Shown: one piece after another, positions 1 to 11,600 of the stretch
How the letters are laid out: every line of letters starts with the position of its first letter
How positions within the stretch are numbered: the first letter of the stretch is position 1
DNA from: Scenedesmus sp. ARA3
Taxonomy: Eukaryota > Chlorophyta > Chlorophyceae > Sphaeropleales > Scenedesmaceae
Direction: 5' to 3'
Assembly (NCBI GenBank): GCA_004335835.1
Contig: RWJK01000880.1
Location: 21,517-85,516 of the forward strand
Length of the DNA stretch: 64,000 nucleotides
Notes under the pieces: generated by a model
Seen by the model: the letters and a program-made list of their open reading frames with translations, nothing else
Database searches by the model: none
Told to the model about the DNA's origin: nothing
Translations under genes and position numbers: made by a program

Positions 1-832
1 CCTTGGTTTGCTTGATGCTCTAGAAAGTCCTTGTTGCATTGCTGGTCAATGCATGTTTGAACTTGATCATCAAGTTCACGGTGTCAAACTTTGTTTTGCA
101 GTGCATGGCATTCCTTATCTGCTTTCAGCGCAAACATTGGACCCGTCACTAAGTGACGCAATCAGCTGTGCCCATGGCTGCCAGGAATGCCGGGAATGTA
201 ACTTCTGGTAGTCTGCATGTCATTGTGGCTTCAGCAGCAGTCCAGGCGGCCCGGCCGCGGCCACGGTGTGTTCTGTGTAATGTTTATAGCCATGCATGTG
301 TGCTCCAACATATTCCTGGGAGATAAAGAGCAGGTGTGCCGGTTCAGCAGCCTTTACAGGCGCCTCCTCAGAGTATCATTGCAAGGTTTGGGGCATTCAA
401 GGCACGTAGTTTTCAATCCACTAAAGCACTGTTGCATTCTTGTAGGCAAAACAACCACCTGACAGACACGGCACAATCCGCTTCCAAGATGAGGCCTCGC
501 CAAAATGTGTCCTGCGACCGCTGTAACTACCAACAGCATTATGCTGCATGATGCATATCATAGCGGCTTCATGTCACTCTCCAGTTGTGTTGCATTGTGA
601 AGACACTGTGCAACGGCAACGTTAACAATTGCCATGTACTGCATGTGGCTAGGGCAGCGCATGCATGAGCCACCATGACACCCTGAAAGTGACACGGCAA
701 CAGCCACAAACAAACTGGAGCAGTGCACCGCAGCAGTGTGCATGTTGGCTGGGTGTGCGACATGCTGACAAACAACATGCATCTGATATGAGTATGATAC
801 AGTTATAGTTACAATGGCCGTCAAAAGCTCCT
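1..832. other. No gene recognised at left edge
   Basis: Only short open frames occur here and none shows a recognisable domain or coding bias. The stretch lies downstream of the poly(A) polymerase gene, which is read leftwards and stops at 1,124, so part of it is probably 3' UTR or intergenic DNA. Confidence 0.5.
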
Positions 833-1037
833 TCACGCTGGCTGTGGCGCAAGCAGCTCACGCCCCAGCTGCTGCTGCCGCCCCTCAGTCCTGCTGCTAC
901 TGCCACGCCTGCCGCTGCCACCCCTAGGCACCATGCTGCTGCTGCTGCTGTCCGGGGCCACCGTCCTGCTGGCTGCTGCTGCTGCTACTGCTGCCGCCTG
1001 TGAGGCCAGCTTGTGACAGCGCCACAGCAGCTATCCC
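833..1037 (-). repeat. Echo of the 3' end of the poly(A) polymerase coding sequence
   Basis: This segment repeats 1,124-1,347, the last codons and stop of the neighbouring gene, and lies 3' of it. In the last twelve codons the two copies differ at three codons (Gly, Leu, Ala), all synonymous. The shared block continues a little into the 3' flank (agtatgatacag occurs beside both). It has no splice acceptor of its own, so it is not an evident alternative exon. Confidence 0.85.
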
Positions 1038-1123
1038 CACAAATGATGGCTTGGCGGTCAACACACTAGACCAACGTAACAGTCAAGTATGATACAGCCT
1101 GATGTAGGCTCTACATGGCTCTG

Positions 1124-3274
1124 TCACGCTGGCTGTGGTGCTAGCAGCTCACGGCCCAGCTGCTGCTGCCGCCCCTCAGTCCTGCTGCTGCTGCTGCTGC
1201 CGCCGCGCCTGCCGCCACCACCCCTAGGCACCCTGCCATGCTGCTGCTGCTGCTGCTGCTGCTGTCCAGGGCCGTCCTGCTGGCTGCTGCTGCTGCTGCC
1301 GCCACCAGTGAGGCCAGCTTGTGACAGCGCCACAGCAGCTATCCCGCCGCGCGGCGGCCGGCTCCGCTGCTGCTGCTGCTGCTGCTGCTGGCCGTCTGCT
1401 ACCCTCGATTGGTGCCTCCTGCTGCGGCCAAACCCACCTGCAGCTGCATCAACGTCCACAACATCTCTGCCGTCAATCACAATGCCGCTGCTGCTGCTGC
1501 TGCTGCTGCCGTCAGGGCCCCTAGCAACTGCAGCCCTACCTCTGCCCCTCCCACGCCCGCGCATGCTGCTGCTGCTGCTGCTGCTGCTGCCAGTGCCTTG
1601 TTGTGCTGGCGGCGGCCTGTGCCAACGAGCATCAATGCTGCCACCGTGCTGCTGCTGCTGCTGATCCTCAGCAGCTAACCCTACTGCTGCTGCTGTTGCC
1701 GCTGGTACTGAGTGAGCCCTCTGCTGCATGCCCAGGCTGCTGCTGCTGCTGCCGCCAGCCGCCTGTGCATGCTGCCCATCCGCCGGCCGCAAAGCACCGC
1801 CAGAAGCCAAAGCATTTGCGACAGCCGACGTAACATCAAAAACCTGCTGCTGCTGGTGCTGCTGCTGCTGCTGCTGCTGCTTGGGCTGGCTTCTGCGCTG
1901 CTGCTGCTGCCGTGGCCGTTGCAAATCAGCCGGCGCTGAGCCCACCCTTAGCTCCTGCAGCCCCTGTTGCAGCCTTTCCCTTCTTGCAGCCTCCTGCTGC
2001 TGCCAGCGCTGCTGCGCGTGCTGCTTGCGCCACTGTGAGAAGTCTGCCATGCACACGCACAGCTGCCGCTGCCGCTGCTGCTCCTGCGGCTGCAGCCGCT
2101 GCATCAGCCGCCGAAAGAGCTGCAGAGCACCCTCGATCTGCTGCACTTTCAGGGGGTCTGCGAGGCAGCCGTTGTTGCTGTCTACACAGCCTAGGGCGCT
2201 GCTGTTAGCCAGTGCGGCCCAGCAATCCCCTAGCCCCGCTGCTTCTGCTACTAATTGTGCTAATTCATTTGAAGGCAGCTTCAGCTGCACTTGTTTCAGC
2301 AGCGGCAGGGGCAGCAGCGACTGCTGGGCGAGCTGAAGCACTGCAGGGGGGCCGAACAGCCAGGCAAATGCAGACAGCATGTGCTGGCATGCCGGCTCGC
2401 TGCAGCTGCTGCTGCTGCTGCCGAGCCAGTCTGCCAAACTGCGCACCCCAGGACTACCAGGCGCTGCTGCTGCTGCTGCTGCTGAAGATGATGCCGATGT
2501 TGAAGCCACACCATCCACATGTGTTAGGCCCAGCATAGGGCTGCTTGCCGCACTGGTGCTGGCGCTAACACCCGCTGCTGCTGCTGCTGTTGGAGTGACT
2601 GCGTCTGCTGCTGCCTTGCCGTCAAGGGCCTCCCGTAGCAGTTGAGCTGATGTTGACATCACCCAGGCGATGTAGCGCGCTGAGTTGGTGCAGCTGAGGT
2701 GGTTGTGGGAGCCCACGGAGCGTGCTGTGTTGTCACCTGCATAAGCCACAGCATGCAGCACATGCAGCAGGCAGTGTCAAACGTAGGCAAGACTAGCAGG
2801 GTCCGCGGCCGAGTTGGTGCAGCTGAGGTGGTTCTGGGAGCCCACGGAGCGCGCTGTGTTGTCGATTGCAGGGAAAGTTGTGTTGCAGGCAGAAGGCAGT
2901 ATTTCATGTGGTTGCTGAGCAGCAAGGCATGCATACAGCTGAGGTGGTTGTGGGAGCCCACGGAGCGCGCTGTGTTGTCGACTGTGGAAAGGACGCAGCA
3001 CACAGCACATGAATGCAGAGCGCGGGGGCGACGGGCAGGCATGATTTATAGACGCGGCCTGCTGCAGCTGCCAATGTAGGTGGCACATCCAAACTGATCC
3101 GCACACATGTGAACAGCTAAGCCTCAAAGCAGCAGGCTGCTGCAGATCGACATTTGTAATACATGCATGTCGCAGCAGTGCCTGCCCCCCACCTGCATTG
3201 AAGGGGTCCTCTATGCTGAAGATGTACGGCTTGTTGCCTGGCCACACAGCATCAACCCAGCCACCCCACCTGAC

Positions 3275-3307
<33 letters not shown>

Positions 3308-6300
3308 GCAGCAGCACAGACTTAGGAACAGCAGTGCGCTGGCATGTGTGACCGCCAACAGGCAGATGTGCGCGGCGATGACAGTGCATGCTGCTTGCAA
3401 GGGGAGGCTTGCGGCGTGCATGGCACACATCGCCTGTTGGTCACTACTAGCTACTGCCTGGCCTACGCGTCGACTTCAGCCATGCCATGCCTGCATGCTG
3501 CCAGCAAGCACAGTGCAGCACACCAGAACCAACACATCTCAACTAGCATAATCATAACCAGCATCATCAGAGCAGATATACTGCCTGTTCTCACCAGGTG
3601 CTGCAGCGTGTGCCGCTGCTGGCGCGGGCCTCAGACCAGCGCGTCATCTGCTGCCCAAAAACCTCGAAAAACCCCGCCAGCAGCTCCGCCAAACCCTTGG
3701 GTTTCTGCGCCCCTGAACCCTCCCGGCTGCGCTTGCTGACGTAAGCCCCGGTGTTAATCATCGCGAGGTTTAGGGTGCGTTTTAGCGCGGCTGAGCTGAC
3801 GCCTGAACCCTGCAGGATGCGTGGCGCTGCCAGGCGGGGCTGCCGCTGCTCTAGCAGCTGCCACAAGGGCGGCAACACCGCAGGCTGCTCGTTCTGTTTG
3901 TGAAGAGAGTTTTTGACAGCGCGGAACAGCAGGACAACACAGTTCAGCAGGAGGAAGAGCAGTGTTGCACAAGTAGCGACGGGTTGACAGTGGCCGAACC
4001 AGACACGAAGCAGAGACTGCAGATGCCTCTGCATCACAGTCTCGCTTTTGGCCGGTGCTGATCCACTCTATCGCACCCACCTGCAGGTAGAAGGCCACCA
4101 TCAGCCCCCAGCTCCAGCTGTTCAGTGTGTTGGAGGCGGCGTCATTCAAGCCATGCGCTGCTGCCCATGCCTTGACCAGGCGGTACAGTGACGCATAGCG
4201 GCGGTCCAGACTGCCCCACAGCCTGCAGCAAACAACAGCCAAGAAAATATGAAGCACTGTTGTTTGATTGTCGTGCAGAACCTCGAGAAGTTGACCAGGC
4301 GGTACAGTGACGCATAGCGGCGGTCCAGGCTGCCCCACAGCCTGCAGCAGTGTTACAGACAATTCAAATTCATACAACCTTGTCTCATTTCTGGTGCCGA
4401 AGCTGGAAAGTTGACCAGGCGGTACAGCGACGCATAGCGGCGGTCCAGACTGCCCCACAGCCTGCGTGCATGTTCAGCCAATCAAGTTTTAAAGCACTGT
4501 TGTTTGATTGTGGTGCAGAAGCTGGAGGAGTTGACCAGCGGTACAGGGAGGCGTAGCGGCGGTCCAGGCTGCCCCACAGCCTGCAGCAGCAAGGTCCAAA
4601 CTCTTTGGGTAAGCTTACATGAGTTCTGGTGGAACCAGACGGTACAGTGACGGTCCAGGCTTCCCCACAGCCCAAGGTGGTTGCGCCCGAGTAAACCCTA
4701 AAACCCCAAGAAGGTCGCTGAGGTTTGCATGTCGCAGAACTCCAAAATAGCATCACATCGACACCATGCCAGGTTGCAGCTGAGCTGCAGCTGCAGCACG
4801 TGTACAACACGCAACAGGTGGCGCTGTGCTGCGCAAGGAAAACCATTACTGCGTTGAAGGCGCACTCCAGCCTGCTGATGGAGAAGCCGCAGTAAACATG
4901 TTATTGCCACAAGCATAACCCAACCCAACACGACACACAGCGCGGCTGTGCTGCGCAGGCAGCCCCACTCACTTCTGCATCTCTGCCTTGAAGACGCACT
5001 CCAGCATGCTAATGGAGACGTCACACTAAATGCCACGCACACCACCAAAGCTATCAGCGAACAACAGCCGCGCTGTGCAAACCTCTCACTTCTGCATCTC
5101 TGCCTTGAACACGCACTCAAGTCTGCCGATGGGGACATCAACACCACACGCACCAAAGCCACAATCATCAACATAGCATACATTCGACCTCTTACAAACA
5201 GAGTTACTCCATACATAATAGCCACTCCTTCTGCATCTCTGCCTTAAAAGTGCAATCTGGCCTACTGATGCAGAAGTCACACCGTACGCATAAGCACACT
5301 CGCACCCAGGATCTTGTACCCTGAACAGCCAGCGCTCACTTTTGCATCTCCGCGTTGAAGGTGCACTCTGGCCTGCTGATGGAGTTTTCATACCGCACAT
5401 ACACCAAAGCCAAACACGCCACCACCGTCAATGCAAGGCAGAATAGGCAGTGCTCTGCTATTGTCGCACTCACTTCTGCATCTCCGCCTTGAAGGTGCAC
5501 TCCGGCCTGCTGATGGAGAAGTCACAGGCCAGCCCTGTGGCTGCATGCACCGCCTTGATGACGGGCACGCGTGCATGCAGCACGCGCTCAACCTGCAACA
5601 GCATAACCGCCAGTTGCAGATGCAGCCATTCATCAAAGTCATTGAAAACGTGCTGCGGGTGCAATGGTCTCAGTGCTCCCCAATTGGTGCGCTCGTCCTG
5701 CACAGCATAGCAGAACCCGCTTCCCATTGACACACAGCCATAGGAAGTGGCGTCAACAATGCGTGGTCAAGCACGTCTGCTGACACACATACACAGCTCC
5801 TCCTGTACTGCCTCTGGCACAGCCGATGCAACCAGCATGAGTACAGCTGGCACAACATTTTGAAAATTGTCATCATATATTGTGTAACGCACTAGCCCCT
5901 TTGCCTCCAGTGCATTCGCCAGGTCAGCCAGCAGGTACTGCTGCTCCAGTCCAGAATGTGTTATAACACGATAACAACACACCTGCCCCTGCACCAGCCC
6001 TCTTGCCTCCTGCGCATCCGCCAGGTCAGCCAGCAGGTACTGCTGCTCCGATGAGAGCTACTCAAGCATAACTAACATAACAGTAACATGCCATAACATA
6101 TAAGTAACGCACCTGCCCCTGCACCAGCCCCTTTGCCTCCAGCGCATCCGCCAGGTCAGCCAGCAGGTACTGCTGCTCCAGCGGGGCCGCTCACCCAACA
6201 GCAATGATGCTGGTGATATTTGTTGACAAATAACATGTTAAAACACAATAATAACACACCTGCCCCTGCACCAGCCCTTTGCCTCCAGCGCATCCGCCAG

Positions 6301-7766
6301 GTCAGCCAGAAGGTACTGCTGCTCCAGCGGGGCCACTCAACCAACAGCAATGATGCTGGCGATATCTGTTGACAAATAACATGTTATAACACGTAACGCA
6401 CCTGGCCCTGCACCAGTCCCTTGGCCTCCAGCGCATCTGCCAGGTCAGCTAGCAGGTACTGCTGCTCCAGAGGTGCCCACTCATGCACCTCAACAGCCAC
6501 CTGCTGCTGCTGCCCGTCAAAACTATCGTTGTCAGCAGGCACTGGCACTGTGTGCGTCACCCATGCGTTGACCGCAAAGTCCAGATCGCTGCCTGCAGGA
6601 CAAACACAAGACCAAAGCAGCCATCAGGCAGTGGGGGACAGCGAGTGGAGCACAGATGTGTGAGGCAGAGGCAGCAGCAATTTGACTCGAGTAACTGCAT
6701 AGATGACTGCCAGGAATGCTGCCAACGCCTACGCAAACCTGCCACCGCTGCTGCCGCTACGAAACACAGATGCAGCAAGCAGCCATGCTGCCGCCTGCCT
6801 TCAGCCTGTGCATGCATGTGTCCCCTGCGTTGCTTTTGCTGCGGCTGCTGCTGTGCCTCCTGCATGAGTCTGCAAGCTTCCATGCTGTTGCTGCTTCTGT
6901 CCAACCTGCCGAAAGAGCTGCTGCCGCTGCTGCTGCCCCTGCTCGTGCTGCTACCACTGCTGCTGCCACCGTCACTTGTGCTGCTGCTGCTGACCTGGCA
7001 GGTGCAGGCCGGCCCTGAAGGAGCCAAAGGTCTCCACGGAGCAGTGCAGCGCAGCCGGCAGCGCTTCAGCCACCAGCTGCTGCATCTCCTGCACTACCAT
7101 GCGCCTTGCTGCATCCAGGTCGGCACTGGGCTGCAGCGTCTGCATACAGGTTACCAGTACATGTACAAATGAAAAGAGGTGTGTGGCAGATGGAGGGTGC
7201 GCAGACGCATTGCGAATGAGAGACGGGCTGGGTGACGAGCTAGGCATGTGCTTTAGGGCTGCAGCAGTGACATAAGCTACTGAGGCAGAAGGGCAGCTGC
7301 GCTGCCAGCTGTAGCGCTGCAGGCAAAGGCAGTGTTGCTGCTGATAGGAGTGAAGACCTGCAGCTGCTGTTCTGTGCCAGGTGTTTGCCGAACACGATTG
7401 CATGCTAAACAGCAGGTACGTGCTTGTCAAGTGCGGCGCATTTGCCAGAGCAGGATGCAGTTTGGTTGATGGGTATGTATGCCGCAGCTCCTGCACCAAC
7501 TGGGGAACTGCACTGCTATCCGTGCCAACGCAAGAGAGCACCCCCTGCCCATGAGGGCGGTTGCAAGCTGGTTCAAGTTGAAATCCTAGAAATTTTGTGT
7601 CTGAGTGCAAGTACCAGCGTGCCAGAGGGCTGTGTTTAGACACTGCTGTTTGCAAATGCAGTGCCCCTGCTGCTTTTCACCACTAGCTGCTTCTCACCGA
7701 CAGCAGCGCCTGCAAGGACCCTTCAAACAGCTTGACCCGCTCTCGATCGTAGATCAGCGGCTCCAT
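1124..7766 (-). CDS. Non-canonical poly(A) RNA polymerase (Trf4/Cid1-like nucleotidyltransferase)
   Basis: Predicted to add adenosines (possibly uridines) to RNA 3' ends in surveillance or turnover. Eight exons read leftwards: 7766-7698, 7139-6995, 6592-6402, 5592-5474, 4222-4081, 3893-3595, 3269-3193, 2736-1124. All joins are in frame, giving about 884 aa. The nucleotidyltransferase core shows FGSFRAGLHLPG followed by SDLDF (first two catalytic Asp) and ARVPVIK then ACDFSIS (third Asp). The PAP-associated part follows: LNDAASNTLNSW, LPPLWQLL, KPKGLAELLAGFFEVFG, FSIEDPFNAGDNTARSVGS. The last exon, about 540 residues, is low-complexity Gln/Ser/Ala sequence with an RGRGRGRGR stretch that may bind RNA. 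The start at 7766 is the first Met of a short exon (MEPLIYDRERVK); an upstream exon cannot be excluded. Introns 3, 4 and 7 hold arrays of partial exon copies. The family is secure; the choice between Trf4-type poly(A) polymerase and terminal uridylyltransferase is not. Confidence 0.85.
2811..2985 (-). repeat. Two echoes of the 5' edge of poly(A) polymerase exon 8
   Basis: Copies at about 2,811-2,872 and 2,930-2,985 repeat the start of exon 8 (DNTARSVGSHNHLSC). The first reads Gln for one His. Both lie in intron 7, upstream of the full exon that begins at 2,736, and both then run into unrelated sequence. Confidence 0.85.
4280..4685 (-). repeat. Four echoes of the 5' edge of poly(A) polymerase exon 5
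   Basis: Four partial copies of the exon 5 start (LWGSLDRRYASLYRLV) follow one another at about 120-bp spacing upstream of the intact exon (4,222-4,081). Each includes the acceptor region and then breaks off. They decay with distance, and the most distal is shortest. Confidence 0.85.
4846..5400 (-). repeat. Five echoes of the 3' edge of poly(A) polymerase exon 4
   Basis: Partial copies of the exon 4 end (FSISRPECTFKAEMQ plus donor) sit near 4,846, 4,970, 5,087, 5,226 and 5,338, at spacings of roughly 110-140 bp, downstream of the intact exon (5,592-5,474). These members carry several amino-acid changes, unlike most single echoes in the window. Confidence 0.85.
5885..6350 (-). repeat. Four echoes of the 3' edge of poly(A) polymerase exon 3
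   Basis: Four tandem partial copies of the exon 3 end (LEQQYLLADLADALEAKGLV plus donor), with about 100-145 bp spacing, lie in intron 3. The copy at 6,111-6,190 differs from the exon at six codons, all synonymous. The copy at 6,257-6,340 has a 1-bp deletion. Confidence 0.87.
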
Positions 7767-8636
7767 ATCGACTAGGGCTTGCTTTTCGTTGATAGCTTCA
7801 CTCCCGATGCAGGCAGTTGTTCACATGCTGACGATCAAGTGTAGCGTGATGGCAGCGAGCATGCTTGCATCTTTAGACACATGCGTATGTTTGAAGCTTG
7901 TCGTTCCGGCACCTGGTGCCATTATAACTCGGGCATGTTGTGCACAAACCACAGCTCTTGTTTGGGCAGTGCAGCAACCACTAGATAGAGATAGCAACAG
8001 CACAGGATACGCAAGCAGCCCGTAGCGAATCAAAGGAACGTCAAATGTACTGAGCCCGGCTGCTGTGCAAGGAACAACACTACGCTCATCCTGCACCCTG
8101 TGGGGCTTGCTGTGTCTGTCACACTGTCACGCTGAGCTGTACAGGAGCGTGTACTGCCAGGCATGGCATGCAGGGGCTCCTTCTGTTCGACTTGGGCGTG
8201 CTGCCAGCATGAACTACGAAGGTTTGTATGTTGGCATGCATACATGTGTGATTGCTGAATACCTCTGCAGCCTGTGGTGCTGTGTCTGTTGCGCCTGTTG
8301 CTGAGCCTGCTGCAGCTGCAGCGTGAACAGTGACAGTGACGTTCACACAAGTTGCAGACTGGCGCCGGTGGCAGTGCTACCGGTGACAGTTACCCAGGTA
8401 AACTCGCCCATTTGAGGAGCCAATGAGAGGCTCATGGGGTAGAGACAACCAAACCAACCCGGGCCTTGCAAGGCTGCATGCAGCAGACTTGTTGATTAAC
8501 ATCGCCAAAGCGAGGTAATGATGGTGCGGCTGTCTGTGCCAATGCACGTCACTCAACCCAAGAACCCAACAAGCATGCTCCACACATCCAGCAAATCAAC
8601 TTCAACCACACTGGGCTGCTGCTGGCTTTGCGCGCA
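7767..8636. other. Spacer between poly(A) polymerase start and FBH1 stop
   Basis: No coding signal is seen. The stretch should hold the poly(A) polymerase promoter and 5' UTR and the FBH1 3' UTR, since both genes are read leftwards. I see no clear TATA element. Confidence 0.45.
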
Positions 8637-11600
8637 TCAGGCTAGCGCCAAGCCACTGGTGTTCTCAAGGGCACATACAGCATCCCACTCACACCACTCT
8701 GTGCCCTCATCCACTGCCTCCTGCTCTGCAGCCATCACACCGGCTGCTGCTGCTGCTGATGTGCCAGGTGCCTGCAGCCTAGTCAACCCACCTGTCGCTG
8801 CCGCTGCCGCTGCTGCTGCGAGTACTGCCTCCGCTGCTGCAGCACGCTGTGCCTCCGCTGCTGCAGCTCGCTGTGCCTCCGCAGCTGCAGCACGCTGTGC
8901 CTCCTCCGCCACCATGCGTGCTGCCGCTGCTGCAGCAGCTGCCTGCTGCTGCTGCCGCCGACTAGCTTCCGCCGCTGCTGTAGCCTCCTCTGCTGCTGCT
9001 GCTGCCGCTGCTGCACTGCAGCTGAACAAGTCCCCCCAGCAGGTGTGGCGCATGATGCACTGCCGGCACAGCGCTGAAAGTGTCCCTGCTGCTGCTGCTG
9101 GCTGGGTCAGCTGCAGACCTAGCTGCTCTGCCAGGGTGGTAGCCCTGCTGCTGCTGCTGTCAGGATCATCACCATCTGCAGCATTGTCAGCGGCTGGAGC
9201 TGGGGCTACTGCACTGTGGCACAAGGCACACCGCTGCTGCTGCTGCTGCTGCTGCTGCTGTGGCTGTTGGCCCTGAGCCGTCTGCGCTGCTGCTGCTGCT
9301 GCAACTTGCGGCACCTGCACAGGAGCGTCACCAGCACAATCATAGCAGTTGCACCGGCTGGCCATTGTAAGCCACAAAGTGCAACAGACAGTATGCCGCA
9401 GACCCAACCTGCTGAGCTTGACAGCAACCACCAGCAGCCAGAAACAGCAACAGCACGTCAGCCGCATTCAACATGTCATCCCGATGCCTCAAGATTGCAA
9501 GACTGTCACACAGCACTACCAACTTATTAGACCGCAGCACAATTTGTATTCACGTAACATGACGTTACAACATTGCCACACACCTTGGACAGCAGCAGTG
9601 GTGGGGCGTGCCCGGGGTCCTGCTGGCTCATGAGCTGCTGCAGGTCCCTGTTGAGCACCAGCGCCTTCTTGGCCCTGGTCACAGCCTGACAGCAGCAGCA
9701 GCAGCAGCAGCCGATCAAGGGGTGGTGGAAGCTGCAGGCCAGGGCACTCAACCTGCAGCTGAAGGCTAGCGCTGGTGCATGAGCCACCTTGCTGACCCAG
9801 TTCACATTGAACTTGCAAGGATGGTCTGGGCGCTGAAAAGCTGGCAAGCATGGCGGCATGCACAGCTGCTCACTTGCCCTGCACTTGCCCGCCGGCAGGG
9901 TGACGATTCAGCTGAACCACAGCTCCTCGCTAGTAGCGAGCCACCAATCCTGCAAGCTGTGAACCCTGCACCACACGCACTACGCTGCAAGAGCAGTGCC
10001 TCCGCATCAAAGCACCACAAACAGCAGGCAGTGTCCATGTTCGTCGAAATACCACTCATGTAGGGAGATAACCTGCACCACATGCAGCTCACAGCAGCCA
10101 CACCTAATCAAAGCTCACCACAAACAGCAGGCAGTACTCGTCTCTGTCCACATTTGGATCAACGCCAGCAGCAATACGCCTGAAGTCGTCAGCCAGCTGC
10201 ACCCAGTCTTCTTCCTCGCCCTTGTACTTGTGGCAGGTGGAGAAGATGTAGTCGGCTTGGGACTTGTCCGCTACCTGCAGGTGCAAATACGTTTTGACGC
10301 ATTTGATTGTATCAAGGCTTGCGTTGGCTGCATGCTGCCGGAGCACTGGACTGTGAATAAAGTGAGTGGCTGACAGAGCAACCGTCTGCATGCTCTGTCT
10401 CAGGTGGTGTGTCTTGCGCCATGCAACTGTCGCAACATCACACAGAATCCCACACCTGTTCACCACCAGCGCTGCACCTTGCCCCTGGCGTGCATAGCAT
10501 CACATGAGGCACACAAGGCGTACGTTATGCCACCTAGACGGCCCAGGCTACATAACAACGACCAAGAACAGTTCAGCTTCCCACGCGACTGCTCAACCTA
10601 CTCCCCATGCACAACACGGTGCATGCAACACACCTTTGCGTCATGTATGGCAGCGACCACCTGCTCCACGCGCTCCTCCCCCAGCCACTGCGCCTTGTCA
10701 CAGCATGGCATATGCAGTGCACCTTGGCCTCCGCGATGACGTGGAAACTCCCGAACTGAACCCTAACCCCTTCAACCCAACCGTAAACCTTGCACACAGC
10801 ACGATACATGCAGCCCTCACCTTTGCCGCCCTGATCGCCGCAACAGCCTGCTCCACTCGCTCCTCGCCTAGCCGCTGCACCGTATCAAATGCACCCTGCA
10901 GCTCGGCATCAAGCACGCCATCCTCCGAGGCCTTCGAAAGCTCCTGCCAGCTCTTGTAGAACACCTCGCAGTGTGCGTTGGCGCCGCTGTCCCGCAGCGC
11001 TTGCAGGTGCTGCTCCAGCGTGCCACGCCTGCGGGCAGGGCAGCAAGCAGCAGGCGCGGCGTGTGCAAAAGCATGCATGCTATGCACAGCTCATGATGTG
11101 TGTGGAGGAATGCAGATTCGGTGCAACAATGTTGCTGGGTTGGCAGTTGGTACCTGGGTGGCCGATACTGCCAGAGTGGCAGTGGGTGACTGGCCTTGCC
11201 TGCACCGTTGTTTGAACAATAATTTCAGCATGTATTGTGCTTATGGGAAGCGCATGCAACAGCACGCGCAGCCTCCTCACTTGAGCTTGCACATCTGCTC
11301 CACACGAGCCAGGAAGCCCCTGTTGCCATCCTCCCCAGGCTCTGCCGACAGATACACACGCGGCATGGCCCGGCCCTGCACTGCTGCTGCTGCTGGCGGC
11401 GGTGTCGCTGCGGCACCTGCCGCCGCTGCTGCTGTTGCTGGCGGTGGTGTCGCTGCTGCTGCTGCGCCGCTGTTTGAGGCCTGCTGCGGTTGAGGGCTGC
11501 GACCATTGACAGCGCTGCTGAGTGGTGTCTGGGCGGCAGCAGCTGTTGCTGTCCCTGTTGCTGCTGCTGCTGCTGCTGCTTGCGCCTCTGGGATGCCCAG

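Noticed and set aside
1089..1664. 191-codon Leu/Cys/Pro-rich frame on the plus strand
   Set aside because: Antisense of the CAG-rich end of the poly(A) polymerase. Leu and Cys runs come from CTG/TGC repeats.
7800..9500. Leucine-rich short frames as small membrane proteins
   Set aside because: Leu runs derive from CTG repeats antisense to poly-Gln or poly-Ala codons; no start context or independent support.
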